The translations under genes and the position numbers were made by a program. Under the pieces are notes generated by a model. It did not search any database. It was not told where the DNA came from and was given only the letters and a program-made list of their open reading frames with translations. This document shows positions 13,201 through 24,108 of a DNA stretch of 64,000 nucleotides, in pieces. Each line of letters begins with the position of its first letter. Position 1 is the first letter of the stretch. The DNA comes from Buddleja alternifolia (lineage: Eukaryota > Streptophyta > Magnoliopsida > Lamiales > Scrophulariaceae): NCBI GenBank assembly GCA_019426215.1, contig CM033391.1:3956708-4020707 (forward strand). The letters are read 5' to 3'.

Positions 13201-14629
13201 TCTTCTCGATCATGAAAGGCTCCATCTCTTTTCTCCAGATGAAGTTCATCCTGGCGATGAAAATATCCCTGTTTGTCAGCATTAGGAGTCAAATATCGTG
13301 ATGCCACAGATGACACGTCAGCATCACGTAAATTTGTTAAAGGTATATCATCAATGCCACCATGTGTCAATGAATATGAATGAGAAGTTACCCTTCCTCC
13401 CCTGTCAGGTTCCAAAACGCGCTTAGTGCTATCCAAATACTGTGATACTAAAAATTCGGCTCGACCCCGACTATAGGGATAATAATCCCTCTCAGCACCA
13501 CCTCCGGTGGTATTAGTATCACCAACCCCATAGTAGTCTCGTGTGTGGCTGTAATCCTTCACACTAACATGATCAGATTTTCTGGATCCATCTAAAAGAT
13601 GGTCTGGTTGAAACTTCCCTAAACTCAAATCCCCACGATACGAGTCCTCATCGTATGATCTCCTCGGACGCCCAACATTCACCCCATATTTATCTTTATC
13701 CTTACCTCCATCATCATAATCAGAAAATCCTACAGTCCGTACACCGACATCCCTATCAAAACTATCCTTTTTCCCAAATTCTTTGTGGACTCCTGGATCG
13801 CCTAGCACCAACCGCATACCTATCTTTACCTCTATCTCTATCATATTCAGAGAACCTTGGAGCACGCAAATTGATATCCCGATCGAAATGATCCCGTTTC
13901 TCAATCCTCCGCGGTCTCTCAGCCTCTCGCGAATATTATTCGGTCCCCTGACGGTTATATGGGGAGTATTTCTCACGCCTTGAAGGATTAAAATCCCGAG
14001 ACCTGGGCGGGGCCGGTGGCCGCCCAGGCGACGGGCGGCGGCGCTTTGAATCCATACCGTTCCTCCTCTCCTTCATCGATTCAGTAAAACAACAACAACA
14101 AAGCTTACTATGTCTACGTTTTTCAACGGATATCCGATCAAATTATATAAATAACTCTATAACCCTAAACCTAATACACGATAATTGTATCCGATGAAAA
14201 AAAAAGAAAATCTAATTGGGGGTAATCAAAATCCCTAACCCTAGAACACTACAACCCCAAAATCTTAAACAAAACTACAAATAAGTGAACTCTTTTGTAA
14301 TAATAAGTTTACTGATATCAGATTGAACATGAAAATCCAACCTTTTGGAAGGAAGAAGCCATTTCTAGGGCTCGATTGGAACTCGATTCAATCTGTACGT
14401 TGTTGGTGGCAAATCCGGTTAGTGAGTGCAGAAGAAATATCTTATCAAAAAAAAAAAAAAGTGCAGAAGAAATATGTGTTTGGGCAAATCTTAGGAATCC
14501 CTAATTTCATTTCTTATAAATGATTATTTAACAAGTGGGGAGAGAAAAAAAGGGTCGTTTTATTTTCGGATAAGCCCTGCTTTCATAAAATTTTTTTTAA
14601 TTATAATAGTGTATAAAACCTATATTTTG

Positions 14630-14994
14630 TAGGGGCGTGCAACGAGTCGAGCCGAATCGTGAGCTCGGTGTGCCAGCTCGAAAAAAGCTCGACTCCAGCT
14701 CGAGCCGAGCTTTTTTGCAGAGTCGAGCTCGAGCCCAACTATACCTATTCGAAGGCTCGCGAGAAATAATTTATTTCTTTTTAAATATATATATATATAT
14801 AATATAATATTTTATTTATTATTTACCATATACATATAATACAAAATTAATAATAATATATATTAATTAAAGAATTTTTATTTTTTCCTGAGCTCGAGCT
14901 CGACTCGGCTTGACCCGTGCTCGAGTTCGAATGAGCTCGAGCTCGAGCCCATAAATTTGGCAGGCTCGACTCGAGCTCGACTCGTGGGCACTTA
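14630..14994. mobile_element. Non-autonomous hAT-like element, GAGCTCG-rich
   Basis: Starts TAGGGGCGTGCAACGAGTCG and ends in inverted ...CGACTCGTGGGCACTTAG. Both sub-terminal regions are packed with GAGCTCGA motifs around an AT core. No matching TSD was found, so the borders are approximate. Confidence 0.5.
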
Positions 14995-15594
14995 GCTCTG
15001 AAAAGAGTTATTCGGTATTCAGTTTCAGATCCAACGATAAAAGCTCATTTAAAATCTATTAGTTAAACATAACAAATTGAATCGGAACATATCTTTTAAT
15101 TTGATTTTTTTTGAAATTCGAACAGATCAATAAAAGATAATAAAATATGTTAGAAAAATCAAGTTAACAACTTTTATACAGTACTGATTTAAAGTTTCTA
15201 CACTTTTCCACCGAAACTCTTGAAACATTTTCATTTTTAAGTTAGTGAAAACTAAAATAGTGCGTAGTATTGAAGTTTCTCAGCAATATATTTACTTTTT
15301 GTTTATTTTTTATGAAATATTTTAGTTTCCAACTGCAACTTTTTATTTTTTCAAGTATTTTAACGGAACTCTTATCTATAATTTTTTTTAATATAGGAAT
15401 TCCTTGTATCATTATTAGTACAAATTTGTAATAAGAATTAAGCGGTCACATGATAATTTGGAATATTAAACTTTTATTTTTGACATGTTTTTTTTTTATT
15501 TTAGAATTTTTTTGTGTTGTTTTCGAAATTTTCTAATATTTATAAACTTGAAACACGTATAGAATTCCATTTGATCTGTGATTTTTACCACATT
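14995..15594. other. Intergenic AT-rich DNA
   Basis: No gene or clear repeat was seen between the hAT-like element and the SINE. Confidence 0.4.
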
Positions 15595-15607
15595 TACCAA
15601 TAATTTT

Positions 15608-15790
15608 TTTTTTTGTTGCCTACCACAGTATCTCGAGTATTGTCGGACTAATCTGTTGGTCGACTCGGGTCGCACACCTGGCCTGGTGGGTAAGTCTCCC
15701 AACGGGGGTAACTGCGTACACAAGGAATCGAACCCGAGATTTTACTTAAGCGAAATCGAGCTGCTTACCAGTCGGACCAACCCCCGTTGG
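15608..15790 (-). mobile_element. tRNA-derived SINE with target-site duplication
   Basis: On the minus strand it carries a box-A-like TGGTCCGACTGGTAAG and a box B GGTTCGATTCC, the internal pol III promoter of tRNA-derived SINEs, and ends in poly(A). It is flanked by TACCAATAATTTT (15595-15607) and TACCTATAATTTT (15791-15803), a 13-bp TSD with one mismatch. Length is about 183 bp. It is not a tRNA gene because no cloverleaf acceptor stem closes. Confidence 0.85.
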
Positions 15791-15803
15791 TACCTATAAT
15801 TTT

Positions 15804-16390
15804 CTTAAAACATTCCCAGACACAAAACCAAACGCGCAATTTCTTAAAACACGCCCTTAAGTGTTTTATGTTGGGCTAGTTGGGTCAAATCTCATTGAGT
15901 TTCATTAGAATTATGTCTCTATTGGACTAAAAAAGGGTCCATCTTGGGCCAAGATGAGTCCATCTTGGTATCAACTAACAACTCATTTTCTTTTAAAGCT
16001 TACACTCAATTGTAATTGTTAGTGATTTACACACTTAGTCTTACACCCCTTAAATAACTTCGAAGGAGGCATTATTATTCTCCATATGTTATTATTTACA
16101 ATTATCCCAAAACAAAATCCTAAACTCACCCACCCCTATGCCCTCTGTTTACACTATAAAAAGTGCTCGAGCACCCCAGTTCGAGCATTTCAGCTCGAAG
16201 TATTATTATAATTTGTAGAGAATGAGGTTGAAAAGTACAACTTTACCTATTCTATGGGACTATTATAATTGAATAATACTCTGACATTATTGAAAAGTGG
16301 ATCTACGGCCATAGCTTTGGAATTATTGGAAATGAAATTTTAATTTTGAAAGTAGGCTGTGGATGTTAAAGAAGGCTATGGATGTTGACT
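15804..16390. other. Intergenic AT-rich DNA
   Basis: No supported gene. GTGCTCGAGC motifs near 16165 and 16418 may belong to the LTR-like repeat that follows. Confidence 0.35.
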
Positions 16391-17310
16391 GTACTGTGTG
16401 TTTACACTACAAAAAGTGCTCGAGCGAGACCATTTCAGCTCGAGTAGGTTGCTCAGTTCCAGCTCGAGCGAGTGCTCGAGTAGCACACCATAAAATAATT
16501 TGGGCTGTCGAAATTACAAAGCCCAAATAGCTCAAATTGTAGGCATTCGAAAAGAAAGAAATTAGGTCCATAATGAACCTAATTTCCAATCATCTGCAGA
16601 GGCGCGCTAAGTTGAAAAGATTTGAAAGAGCAGTTGAGGACAGTTGAAGACGGTTCCCGAAAACAAGGAGCCGCGGACAAAGGAGAAAAGACATCACAAG
16701 ATCATCAGACTTCTGCATTTTCGTTTTCTTAGAATTAACTCTAGTCTTAGGAGTAGTTTTAGCGTAATGTAGGAGTAGATCGTAGCGTAAATTAAGAGTA
16801 GTTGTAATGTAATTTAGTGTAGACTCGATGACATTTGCCTTCAAGGCATGTATTAGCATTCGATTGCTTGTAATTTTGAAGACTTTCATGGAGGTATAAA
16901 TTACTTTGTATTCAGATTTAAGTATCAATATGTAATTTGTATCTTGATTTGAGTTTTTCATTCGTCATTCGCATACTCGAAATGAACAACTAAAATGTCA
17001 ATTAAAGACATGAACCACCGTTTAGCGAATCGAACGTAGGGGTTGAAAAATAATACATTCGATCGAGAGATTCTCATGGAGGTATAAATTATCTCGTATC
17101 CAGATTTAAGTATCGATAGATAATTTGTATCTAGACTTGAATTTTTCCTTCACTATGTTATTATTTCATTCGAAAACGATAATTATTTTCATCAATTGCG
17201 GTCCACTCGAAGAAGATTAAGAGAAGTTCGAATACATTTAATCGACGTTTAGTTTAAGACTTGAACCACCGTTTAGCGTATCGAACGCAGGGGTTGAAAG
17301 ATAATTCTAA
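16391..17310. repeat. LTR-like sequence with internal direct repeat
   Basis: Two imperfect direct copies, about 16886-17060 and 17070-17305. Each contains TCATGGAGGTATAAATTA and ends in GAACCACCGTTTAGCG followed by an AACG(T/C)AGGGGTTGAAA motif. The character resembles the 3' part of a plant LTR, but no polyprotein is attached and no TSD was found. Confidence 0.45.
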
Positions 17311-19395
17311 GTTGTGAATTATCGCGGGGCTTGGAACGACTATTCAGATCCACCTCATTCGTGTTTGTTTTTTTTAACAAAACACCCTCCCATACTCCAC
17401 ACGTCCCTTGTTCTGAATCTAAATTACGAGTCAATCACCGCCCACCCTCAACCACACATGCAAACTTTTACCATCCATTACACGATTCCCGCTTCAGCTA
17501 CCGCCCAGTAGCTATCATCGTGGTTCTAGCTTCAACCACTGCCCAATATTGCTCATTTTAAACTCGAGCACTTGGACTCAACCCACTTTGGACTTTTACT
17601 CACCTGACCCAAACCCACTTATATACCACTCGTCCATAAAGAGTTTTAATATTGTTTGCTGGATATGAAGTGGCATCACCCTTCACATGATGAAATGGGA
17701 CCTCCAAAAAGAACTTCCTACATGATTGTAGATAATTAAAGAAGGAAAGTAACTTAATTTAAGCTGTGCTCATGATACTAAAGCTGGATGCTGCAAAAAG
17801 TTTACAAAAGTGGTCAATTCTTTTGCTATATCAATTCCCACATTATCTGGAGACATATATATTATAGTATATAAGAAGTACATCTTTTTACCAAAAACAA
17901 AAACAAAAAGAAGTACATCTGCCTTGCAAAGGTGCATGGTAATGTTGTGTTGGCGGGTAGGCTGGAAAATATCTAGACAAACTTTTGCCTTTTAAATTAG
18001 TTAGTGTTCTTTTTAATATCTTTATATATGCTTTAAATTGTTCGATTTTCAAATCTTACAAGTTTAATTTGAAAAAAATAATCATGTGTTGTGATAAGGG
18101 GTTTGACGTGGATTTGTGCCTCTTTATATTAGCATAAATAGTAAATACGCCATGTAAATGAATTCTTCATATAGAAGAGAAGAGAGGAGAAAAGTAGTAT
18201 TTATACAATTATTAGAGTTAAAAATGAATTTATTGATTGTAAAATGTATGTAATGTAGTTATTCCCATGGTCTTGATATTTAATCTCAAGATAACTGCAA
18301 TTATTTATGTCACGAGGTGCAGACAATTTTTTTTAATGTAGCTGATTATACATATATACTAGAATATTACTGAGTCACAAAATCTCCTTTAAATATAACT
18401 CATTATTTCAATTCGATAGAAAAAGATCATCCACAACATGTAAATTATATAAAGATATGAAGGACTAATCATATACAATCAATTAATACAAACTAACTTA
18501 TCATGCAAAAGAAACTACCATTAAAATTTGAAAAGAAAATTTGCATGTAAATGATAGTAGAACACCCAAAACCTCTAATATAATGTTAGCATAAGGTATT
18601 GGCCGCTTTAAATGTTTTACACATACAAATTCAATGTGTAGGCCTAACATACATAATGGTGAATATATCATTCAAATAACAAGGCACTAAAGAGAATAAA
18701 GCTAATATAATCTAAAAATAGAAATGGTAAGTGAAGTTTCTTCAACAAGTTTCGAATGATTCTTAGGGAGGGAGTTTGATAAGTTTATTAATAACAATTA
18801 TATATATATATATGTGTGTTCACCCTACATAAATTGTTGTAATTACACATGGATTCGAGAGTCACAGTAGCTCCACCGACGAGGCTTGGCATAAGGGTTT
18901 CTTTCGTTCCAAATTGATGACTTTCATCAAATTTTAGACGAGAGTCGATTTTTTTTCTTCCTTTCGAATATAATTATATTTTTACTCAAAAACAGTACTC
19001 CAGTATTAATGATGTCACATTATTACTTCACCTAAGTGGACCAATCTCAAAACATCTCAAGGAAGAAAACATGAGTAATAAATTTGAAACATATCAAAGT
19101 GTAGTTATCCTTTATCTCTCTCTCTCATCATAACTCGTAACTCATTAGGACATTGGGGCACTTTGGTCATTACCTCATTGCAAGATTTTGTTTTTAAATA
19201 AAAAGAAAGCAAGATGATTATATTTCACACCTTTTTTTTTTGGAACTTTATTTCACACCTTTAAAGCTAGCATAGTTCCGAAGCATCTCCAAATAGGAAA
19301 AAACATAGAATTAGAAGCATCATTCGCAAAAAAACAAAAGCAAGAAGAAGACTGAATACTAGATCAAAATAGGTTGCTATATTTCAGTTTTTGCA
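17311..19395. other. Intergenic, upstream of the golgin-like gene
   Basis: AT-rich. Short proline/serine-coding open frames at 17314-17561 show no recognisable domain and overlap each other in different frames, so they are not called as genes. Confidence 0.4.
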
Positions 19396-21926
19396 ATGAC
19401 AACAAAGAAACAACAAAAATTGGAGCCACAAATACTTCCCATGAAGAACTCTGCAGGGATGATCAATGAAGATCATAGAGATGAGGAAATGACGAAATCG
19501 ACCCTCGCGACGTTTCGTGCTAAGGAAGAAGAGATCGAGAGGAGGAAGAGTGAAGTGAGGGAGAAAGTTCAAGCTCAGTTAGGCCGTGTGGTGGAAGAAA
19601 CTAAGCGCCTAGCTGATATACGTGAAGTAAGTTGGATTGTGTTAGTATAATGATTAATTCAATGTGTTATGTTTTGAAAACATGCAATGCAAGCAAAGGG
19701 GTGTAGTTCAGTGGTCCACAAGGCATTCGTCCTGAGAATCCACTCGGGTTCGAAACCCAGGGAACGGGGGTTTCACTCTTACATCCTCCATTGGGCCCCT
19801 GAGCTTATTGAGTCCGTCGCCTATGGGTAACTTTGGGCGGATTACCCCCATACGTTTGCGTATGGACAGGTTTGCTCTGCTGGGTGACTGACGGAGATTT
19901 ATCCTAAAATTTCCAAAGAAAAAAAAACATGCAATTCAAAATTGAATTTTGAGAATAATTATATTGATCAAGATAAATATAGGTTGGTGATTTGATATAA
20001 CTCTAGAGTTTTTCCCACAATTTTATGAAATTTTCACCAAATAGGGGTATTTTGTTCATTTTATCATTTAGGGAATTTACGTCTTTTCACATGCATATTT
20101 TTTTTAATGTTTTATCAGTTCAACATTTATTTATGTTAAACTGTAATCCAATAGGAGATTGAAGGTCTCAATGATCCAAAGAGGAAAGAAGTTGCAACTA
20201 TCCGCAAGAAAGTTGACCTGATTAATCGAGACTTAAAGTTGCTGGGATTAAACTGTCATAAGAAGGTGAGGTGACATATCATTTTTCTTTGGGAGATAAT
20301 AGCAGACACCCCCCTCGATTATGGGGTGATGTGCACTTTGCCCCCTAACTTATTGAAATGTGCACTTTGTCAGCTCACTTATCATAAAATGTGCACTTCA
20401 CCCCCTTGGGCAGATTCGGGCACCACACTTATCATAAAAATTGGACTTTTGCCCCCTAACTTATGTGTCTTTGTAGCACTTTGCCCCTGACTTATGTGTT
20501 TTTGTAGCATTTTGCCCCCTCACTTATGTGTTTTGTAGCACTTTGCCCTTGCCTGAGTTGCCCGAGAGGGTGAAGTGCATATTTTATGATAAGTGAAGGG
20601 GCAAAGTGCACATTTCAATAAATTAGGGGTAAAGTGCACATCATCTCATAATGGAGGGGTGTCTGCCCTTATCCCTTTTTCTTTTTAAAAAGTTATCATT
20701 AGAATTGGATATGGGTTAAAATTAGAGAGTTATTGATGTTGACCAGTCAATAGAGTCCTGGATAGCAACTAGCTCGAACTCAATCAGGAGTACTTTGACA
20801 TTTAAGAATGTTAGGGTTAGAGTCGTCGGGTCCAACTTCAACAAAGACCCTACATTGCCTATAAAGCATAAAATATAAACATATCATGACTCTTGCCAGG
20901 TTTATTAAATGTTACAGCTAGTAGATTTAGGTTATATATTAGGTAGATAGATGCATAACAAACGTTTCATACCAATATAGTCGTTAGATATAAGATAAAA
21001 TTATGAGCAATAATTAATTATTCGACCACCAAGTATAACATAAAATATACATGGCGTGACTCTGGATTTTGTAAGGCAACAAAAATATTCACAATAAAGG
21101 AAAATTTTAGTCCAGGTTCGATCTGGTCGAACCAAATGTAATTCACCAAGAGAGTAAATTGCACTTACCATACGATTGGTCACAAAATAAGTAAATTACT
21201 CTTGAACGTGGTCCGATACGAACTAAAATGTCTCATCAATAAAATGTTTTATTTCACAGGAGAAAGAGTACAAAGTAGCTCTTGAGACTTTCAATGAGAA
21301 GAACAAGGAAAAGGGTCAGCTTATTGCTAAACAACTGGAGGTAAAATTCATGCTATTACTGGAAAAGAAAAATTGAATTACCTTCTATATATATTATATA
21401 TAGGGATAATTACACTCACCCCTCAATAGTAGGGTAATTACACAAACTTCTTCTCACTAATTGATAATTACAAACACATCCTTCAGGGGATTTATTTGTA
21501 AGGTTTACAGGGGGTGTAATTGTAAGAATTGTTACACACAGAGGGTGCAATTGTAACAAATTTTTAACATGAGGGGGTGTGTTTGTAATTATCAATTAAT
21601 GAGGAGAGATTTGTATAATTATCCCATTATTGAGGGGGTGTGAGTGTAATTATCCCTATTCTTAATTAACACCGTTTTATCTCGTATTCCATCTCATATG
21701 TCCACACTAAACATATAAAATTCATACCCCATCTTTATATTCAATGAAATCTTTTCTACACATCACGTGCATATAAGTCGAAATACGAAATGAAAAATCA
21801 ATTTAGGACAGACGATCAAGACTGATTTATTCACTGAATTATTGGCTGCAGTTGGTAGCTGAAAGTGAGAAATTGAGATTGAAGAAACTGGAAGAGCTTC
21901 GCAAGAACATAGATTCACTTTATTAA
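19396..21926 (+). CDS. DUF662 / RAB6-interacting-golgin-like coiled-coil protein
   Basis: Four exons, all phase 0: 19396-19626, 20155-20265, 21260-21340 and 21852-21926, giving 164 aa. The sequence is almost entirely charged coiled coil: ALATFRAKEEEIERRKSEV-type start (here STLATFRAKEEEIE), QAQLGRVVEETKRLADIRE, DPKRKEVATIRKKVD, EKEYKVALETFNEKN and SEKLRLKKLEELRKNIDSLY. This order is characteristic of the plant DUF662 family, annotated as RAB6-interacting golgins and thought to be cytoplasmic or Golgi-associated. The start is the ATG before TTKKQQ. The gene appears intact, with no frameshift and good splice sites (GTAAGT, GTGAGG, GTAAAA donors). Its three introns carry, in order, a SINE and two Mutator-like miniature elements. 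Confidence 0.9.
19694..19922 (+). mobile_element. tRNA-derived SINE in intron 1 of the golgin-like gene
   Basis: Contains box-A-like TGTAGTTCAGTGG and box B GGTTCGAAACC, a tRNA-unrelated body, and a short A-rich end. The flanks AAAACATGCAATGCAA (19677-19692) and AAAACATGCAATTCAA (around 19925) look like a 16-bp TSD with one mismatch. It differs in body from the SINE at 15608, so it belongs to another family. Confidence 0.8.
20291..20675. mobile_element. Mutator-like miniature element in golgin intron 2
   Basis: Terminal inverted repeats of about 100 bp (GGGAGATAATAGCAGACACC... facing ...GGTGTCTGCCCTTATCCC), with tandem GTGCACTTTGCCCC-type motifs inside. It is flanked on both sides by TTTTTCTTT, a perfect 9-bp TSD (20282-20290 and 20676-20684), as expected for Mutator-like elements. 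Confidence 0.87.
21403..21656. mobile_element. Mutator-like miniature element in golgin intron 3
   Basis: Long inverted repeats beginning GGGATAATTACACTCAC at both ends, closing on an internal palindromic GTAATTGTAA region. The GGGATAA start matches the element in intron 2, but the rest differs. No clean TSD was seen. Confidence 0.75.
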
Positions 21927-23807
21927 GATAATTAACAAGCAATTTTTCAAGAATTTGCTGCTGGGCTTTGGTGATCTGATTATCATTGGATTTGGATTTT
22001 TTTTTAATTTTTTTAATTCTTTCTATCTTGTAATTGGAGAGATTTTCTGGGATTAAGATTGAATGTTTTTCTTAAGAGTGAGATATATCAGTTTATGATG
22101 TAATGTTTTTGGCTGTCTTGTAATACTAAAGTAGCAGAATTGATTGTCGCAATGTCTCATTGATTTGTTTCTAATATTCGCTTGATTGCAAGTTATATAT
22201 GAACTAGTCGCAACCCCATGCCAAGGCACGACTACAGCATATTAAAAAAAATGAATTAAACATATATATATATATATATATTATTACATCATTTATTGTT
22301 TATAATCTGCCAAATAAAAGATTTGATTCACTTATGATGATTAATATTGAAATAATTATGTATATGAATATTAAATCCTATTAACCTAAGTAAACTAAAT
22401 AAAATAAATATTATAAATAGGATCTTATCATCATCAATAATTATAGGAAAGTTTAGTTTTTTATTTGAATTTGAATTAATTTTTGTATACACATTATTTT
22501 GAATTTTAGACTTTGCTATTTAGATAAAGATTGATAATTATATTTATTGAGATGTAATTGCTTATGTAGCACAATTGAGCTCGAATTGTACACTTACTTG
22601 GATAGCCTCAAGGTTTGTATTTTATTATATATAGATATGGTTATAAATGAATTAAATTGAGTCGAGCGAAATACAGTATTGTTCATATTTATTTAAAATT
22701 TTATCGAGCTTGTAAAATTGCGTATGTGTTTGGTGTTATTGTAAATCGAATCAAACTCGAATAAGTATGAGCTGATTCGAATACAGTTGATCTCAAGTAA
22801 TTTAGTCTTCTTAACATGCTATATTGTTTTTTTAACATAATACAATCGACTTCACGTCGAACTTGAAAATCAAAACTCAAATGGGTGGTTCGATTTGGGA
22901 CATTTTTAAGAGAGCTCTATAGGTTCAAAGTCTCAAAATAATTATAATCGCCTACGTTACGAGACTCACATAGAATCCCTTTGGACAAGTCCAACGGATA
23001 CTGTAAATAATGCCAACGTTTAATTTTGCTTTTCAAGTAATAATTCTACTTATAATATGATATCTTTATAATAAGCATTTCAATTCTTACTCTAGTTAGT
23101 CAAATACGGGACATCAAACATTCGGTATTTAATACATACGACTATTATGTGAATTTTTATTGAAAGTTACGGTGAAAAAGAAAAATACGGGAACGGGAAA
23201 TAAATGGACTAGTACCCATACGGGTAAAATATAAATAAAAATTGAATTATTCGGGAGTAAAAATGCGACTTATTTTAATATTATTTTATAATGTATATTG
23301 ATTGTTCTTGCTTTTATACTATTAAAATAATATTTTGTATGAGTTATTAGTTGACAATAGTTAATATTTTGATGAATTATTAGTATTTTTGTTTTTAAAT
23401 TGTATTATTCGAGTATTATTTTTCAAGTACAATACGGGATACGTAAAATATATGTACTAAACGGTTCAACTCTAAAGTACAAGTATTTTTCATTAGGTTC
23501 AGAAAGTATGTTATAAGTGTGTTTCAATTTATTCCCACATGTGTATTTTATACAAGTATTATACGAGTTTTAACTAGCAGAGATTTTAACAATGTAAAAT
23601 GCATAAATGTAGTTAAGTGACTTCTTATAAAAATACAGTAAAAAACTTCAAAAGTTACTACTACGCAATTCTTCAAACTCCAAATTGAACATTTGAAAAT
23701 CTGATTTATTTTACAAGTTCATTCATATTTAAGAATAACTGCTGAAAATAGTGTGTTCAGTTTTACTAATCAAGAATTACTCGTGAAGATGAAGAACTGA
23801 AGAGGTA
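21927..23807. other. Intergenic AT-rich DNA
   Basis: 3' flank of the golgin-like gene followed by AT-rich DNA with GAGCTCGAATTG/AAATCAAACTCG remnants around 22570-22880 that resemble the GAGCTCG transposon family. No gene was seen. Confidence 0.4.
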
Positions 23808-23812
23808 AAAAC

Positions 23813-24101
23813 TGATTATTATTGATGAAGTAAAGAAGCAGATAAGTAGTCTGCCTTTTACAGAGAGAGAAATAACTTGAGAGTGTAAAAATGTACAGTG
23901 TGCTGAATGAATAAAATAGACTAGGGTTACACTTATTTAAAGCCTGAAACCCTAACAGACTAAAAGACAGAAACGCCCCTTGTGGGCTTAAACAATGCCA
24001 CCGGGCTTACTAATTAAAAAAGGCCAACTGATTGATAAACTGAGCCGAATTAATGTGAACGGGCCAATAAGAAAAAAAGAACATTTGGGCTTCTTTTAAC
24101 A
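23813..24101 (-). repeat. 3' LTR of the copia element (289 bp)
   Basis: On the minus strand it begins TGTTAAAAGAAGCCC and ends AATAATAATCA. It differs from the 5' LTR at only about two positions. Confidence 0.93.
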
Positions 24102-24108
24102 CCCCCCT

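Larger units (their letters stand above)
9194..14076 (-). pseudogene. XS-domain (SGS3-relative) protein gene, damaged
   Basis: Exons on the minus strand: 14076-11719, 10345 to about 10273, and 9525-9194. The first is a long charged Arg/Asp/Tyr-rich region ending in KRLGPRKLHVSQRL...KKYVEQGKAGSLKCIVCG. The second continues SNSDEFVETESLAMHAF, completing a C-x2-C...H motif. The last carries GKPANQSVMVKFNG...AERFHKNY...YLYGHLGIAEDLDKLDF, the C-terminal half of an XS domain (dsRNA-binding fold of SGS3-like proteins). Three defects are visible. An in-frame TAA at 13936-13938 follows 46 codons from the best ATG. A frame change occurs between about 13760 and 13830. The second exon runs through Val-Gly-Leu into a stop at 10270-10272, at a short tandem repeat, and no exon for the first XS half was found before 9525. 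A long open frame from 13976 survives, so decay is recent, or assembly errors contribute. Confidence 0.65.

Noticed and set aside
11685..13976. Taking the 763-codon open frame from 13976 as the true protein start of the XS-domain gene
   Set aside because: Its first ~60 residues are low in the charged RD/RE pattern, while the other frame across the same bases (from ATG 14076) reads like the family. The frame start is more likely a by-product of a frameshift.
17314..17561. Pro/Ser-rich small proteins
   Set aside because: Two frames overlap over the same bases with no start context, domain or splice support.
19696..19770. A tRNA gene suggested by TAGTTCAGTGG and GGTTCGAAACC
   Set aside because: No acceptor stem closes, and the sequence continues into a longer body with a TSD, so it is a tRNA-derived SINE.
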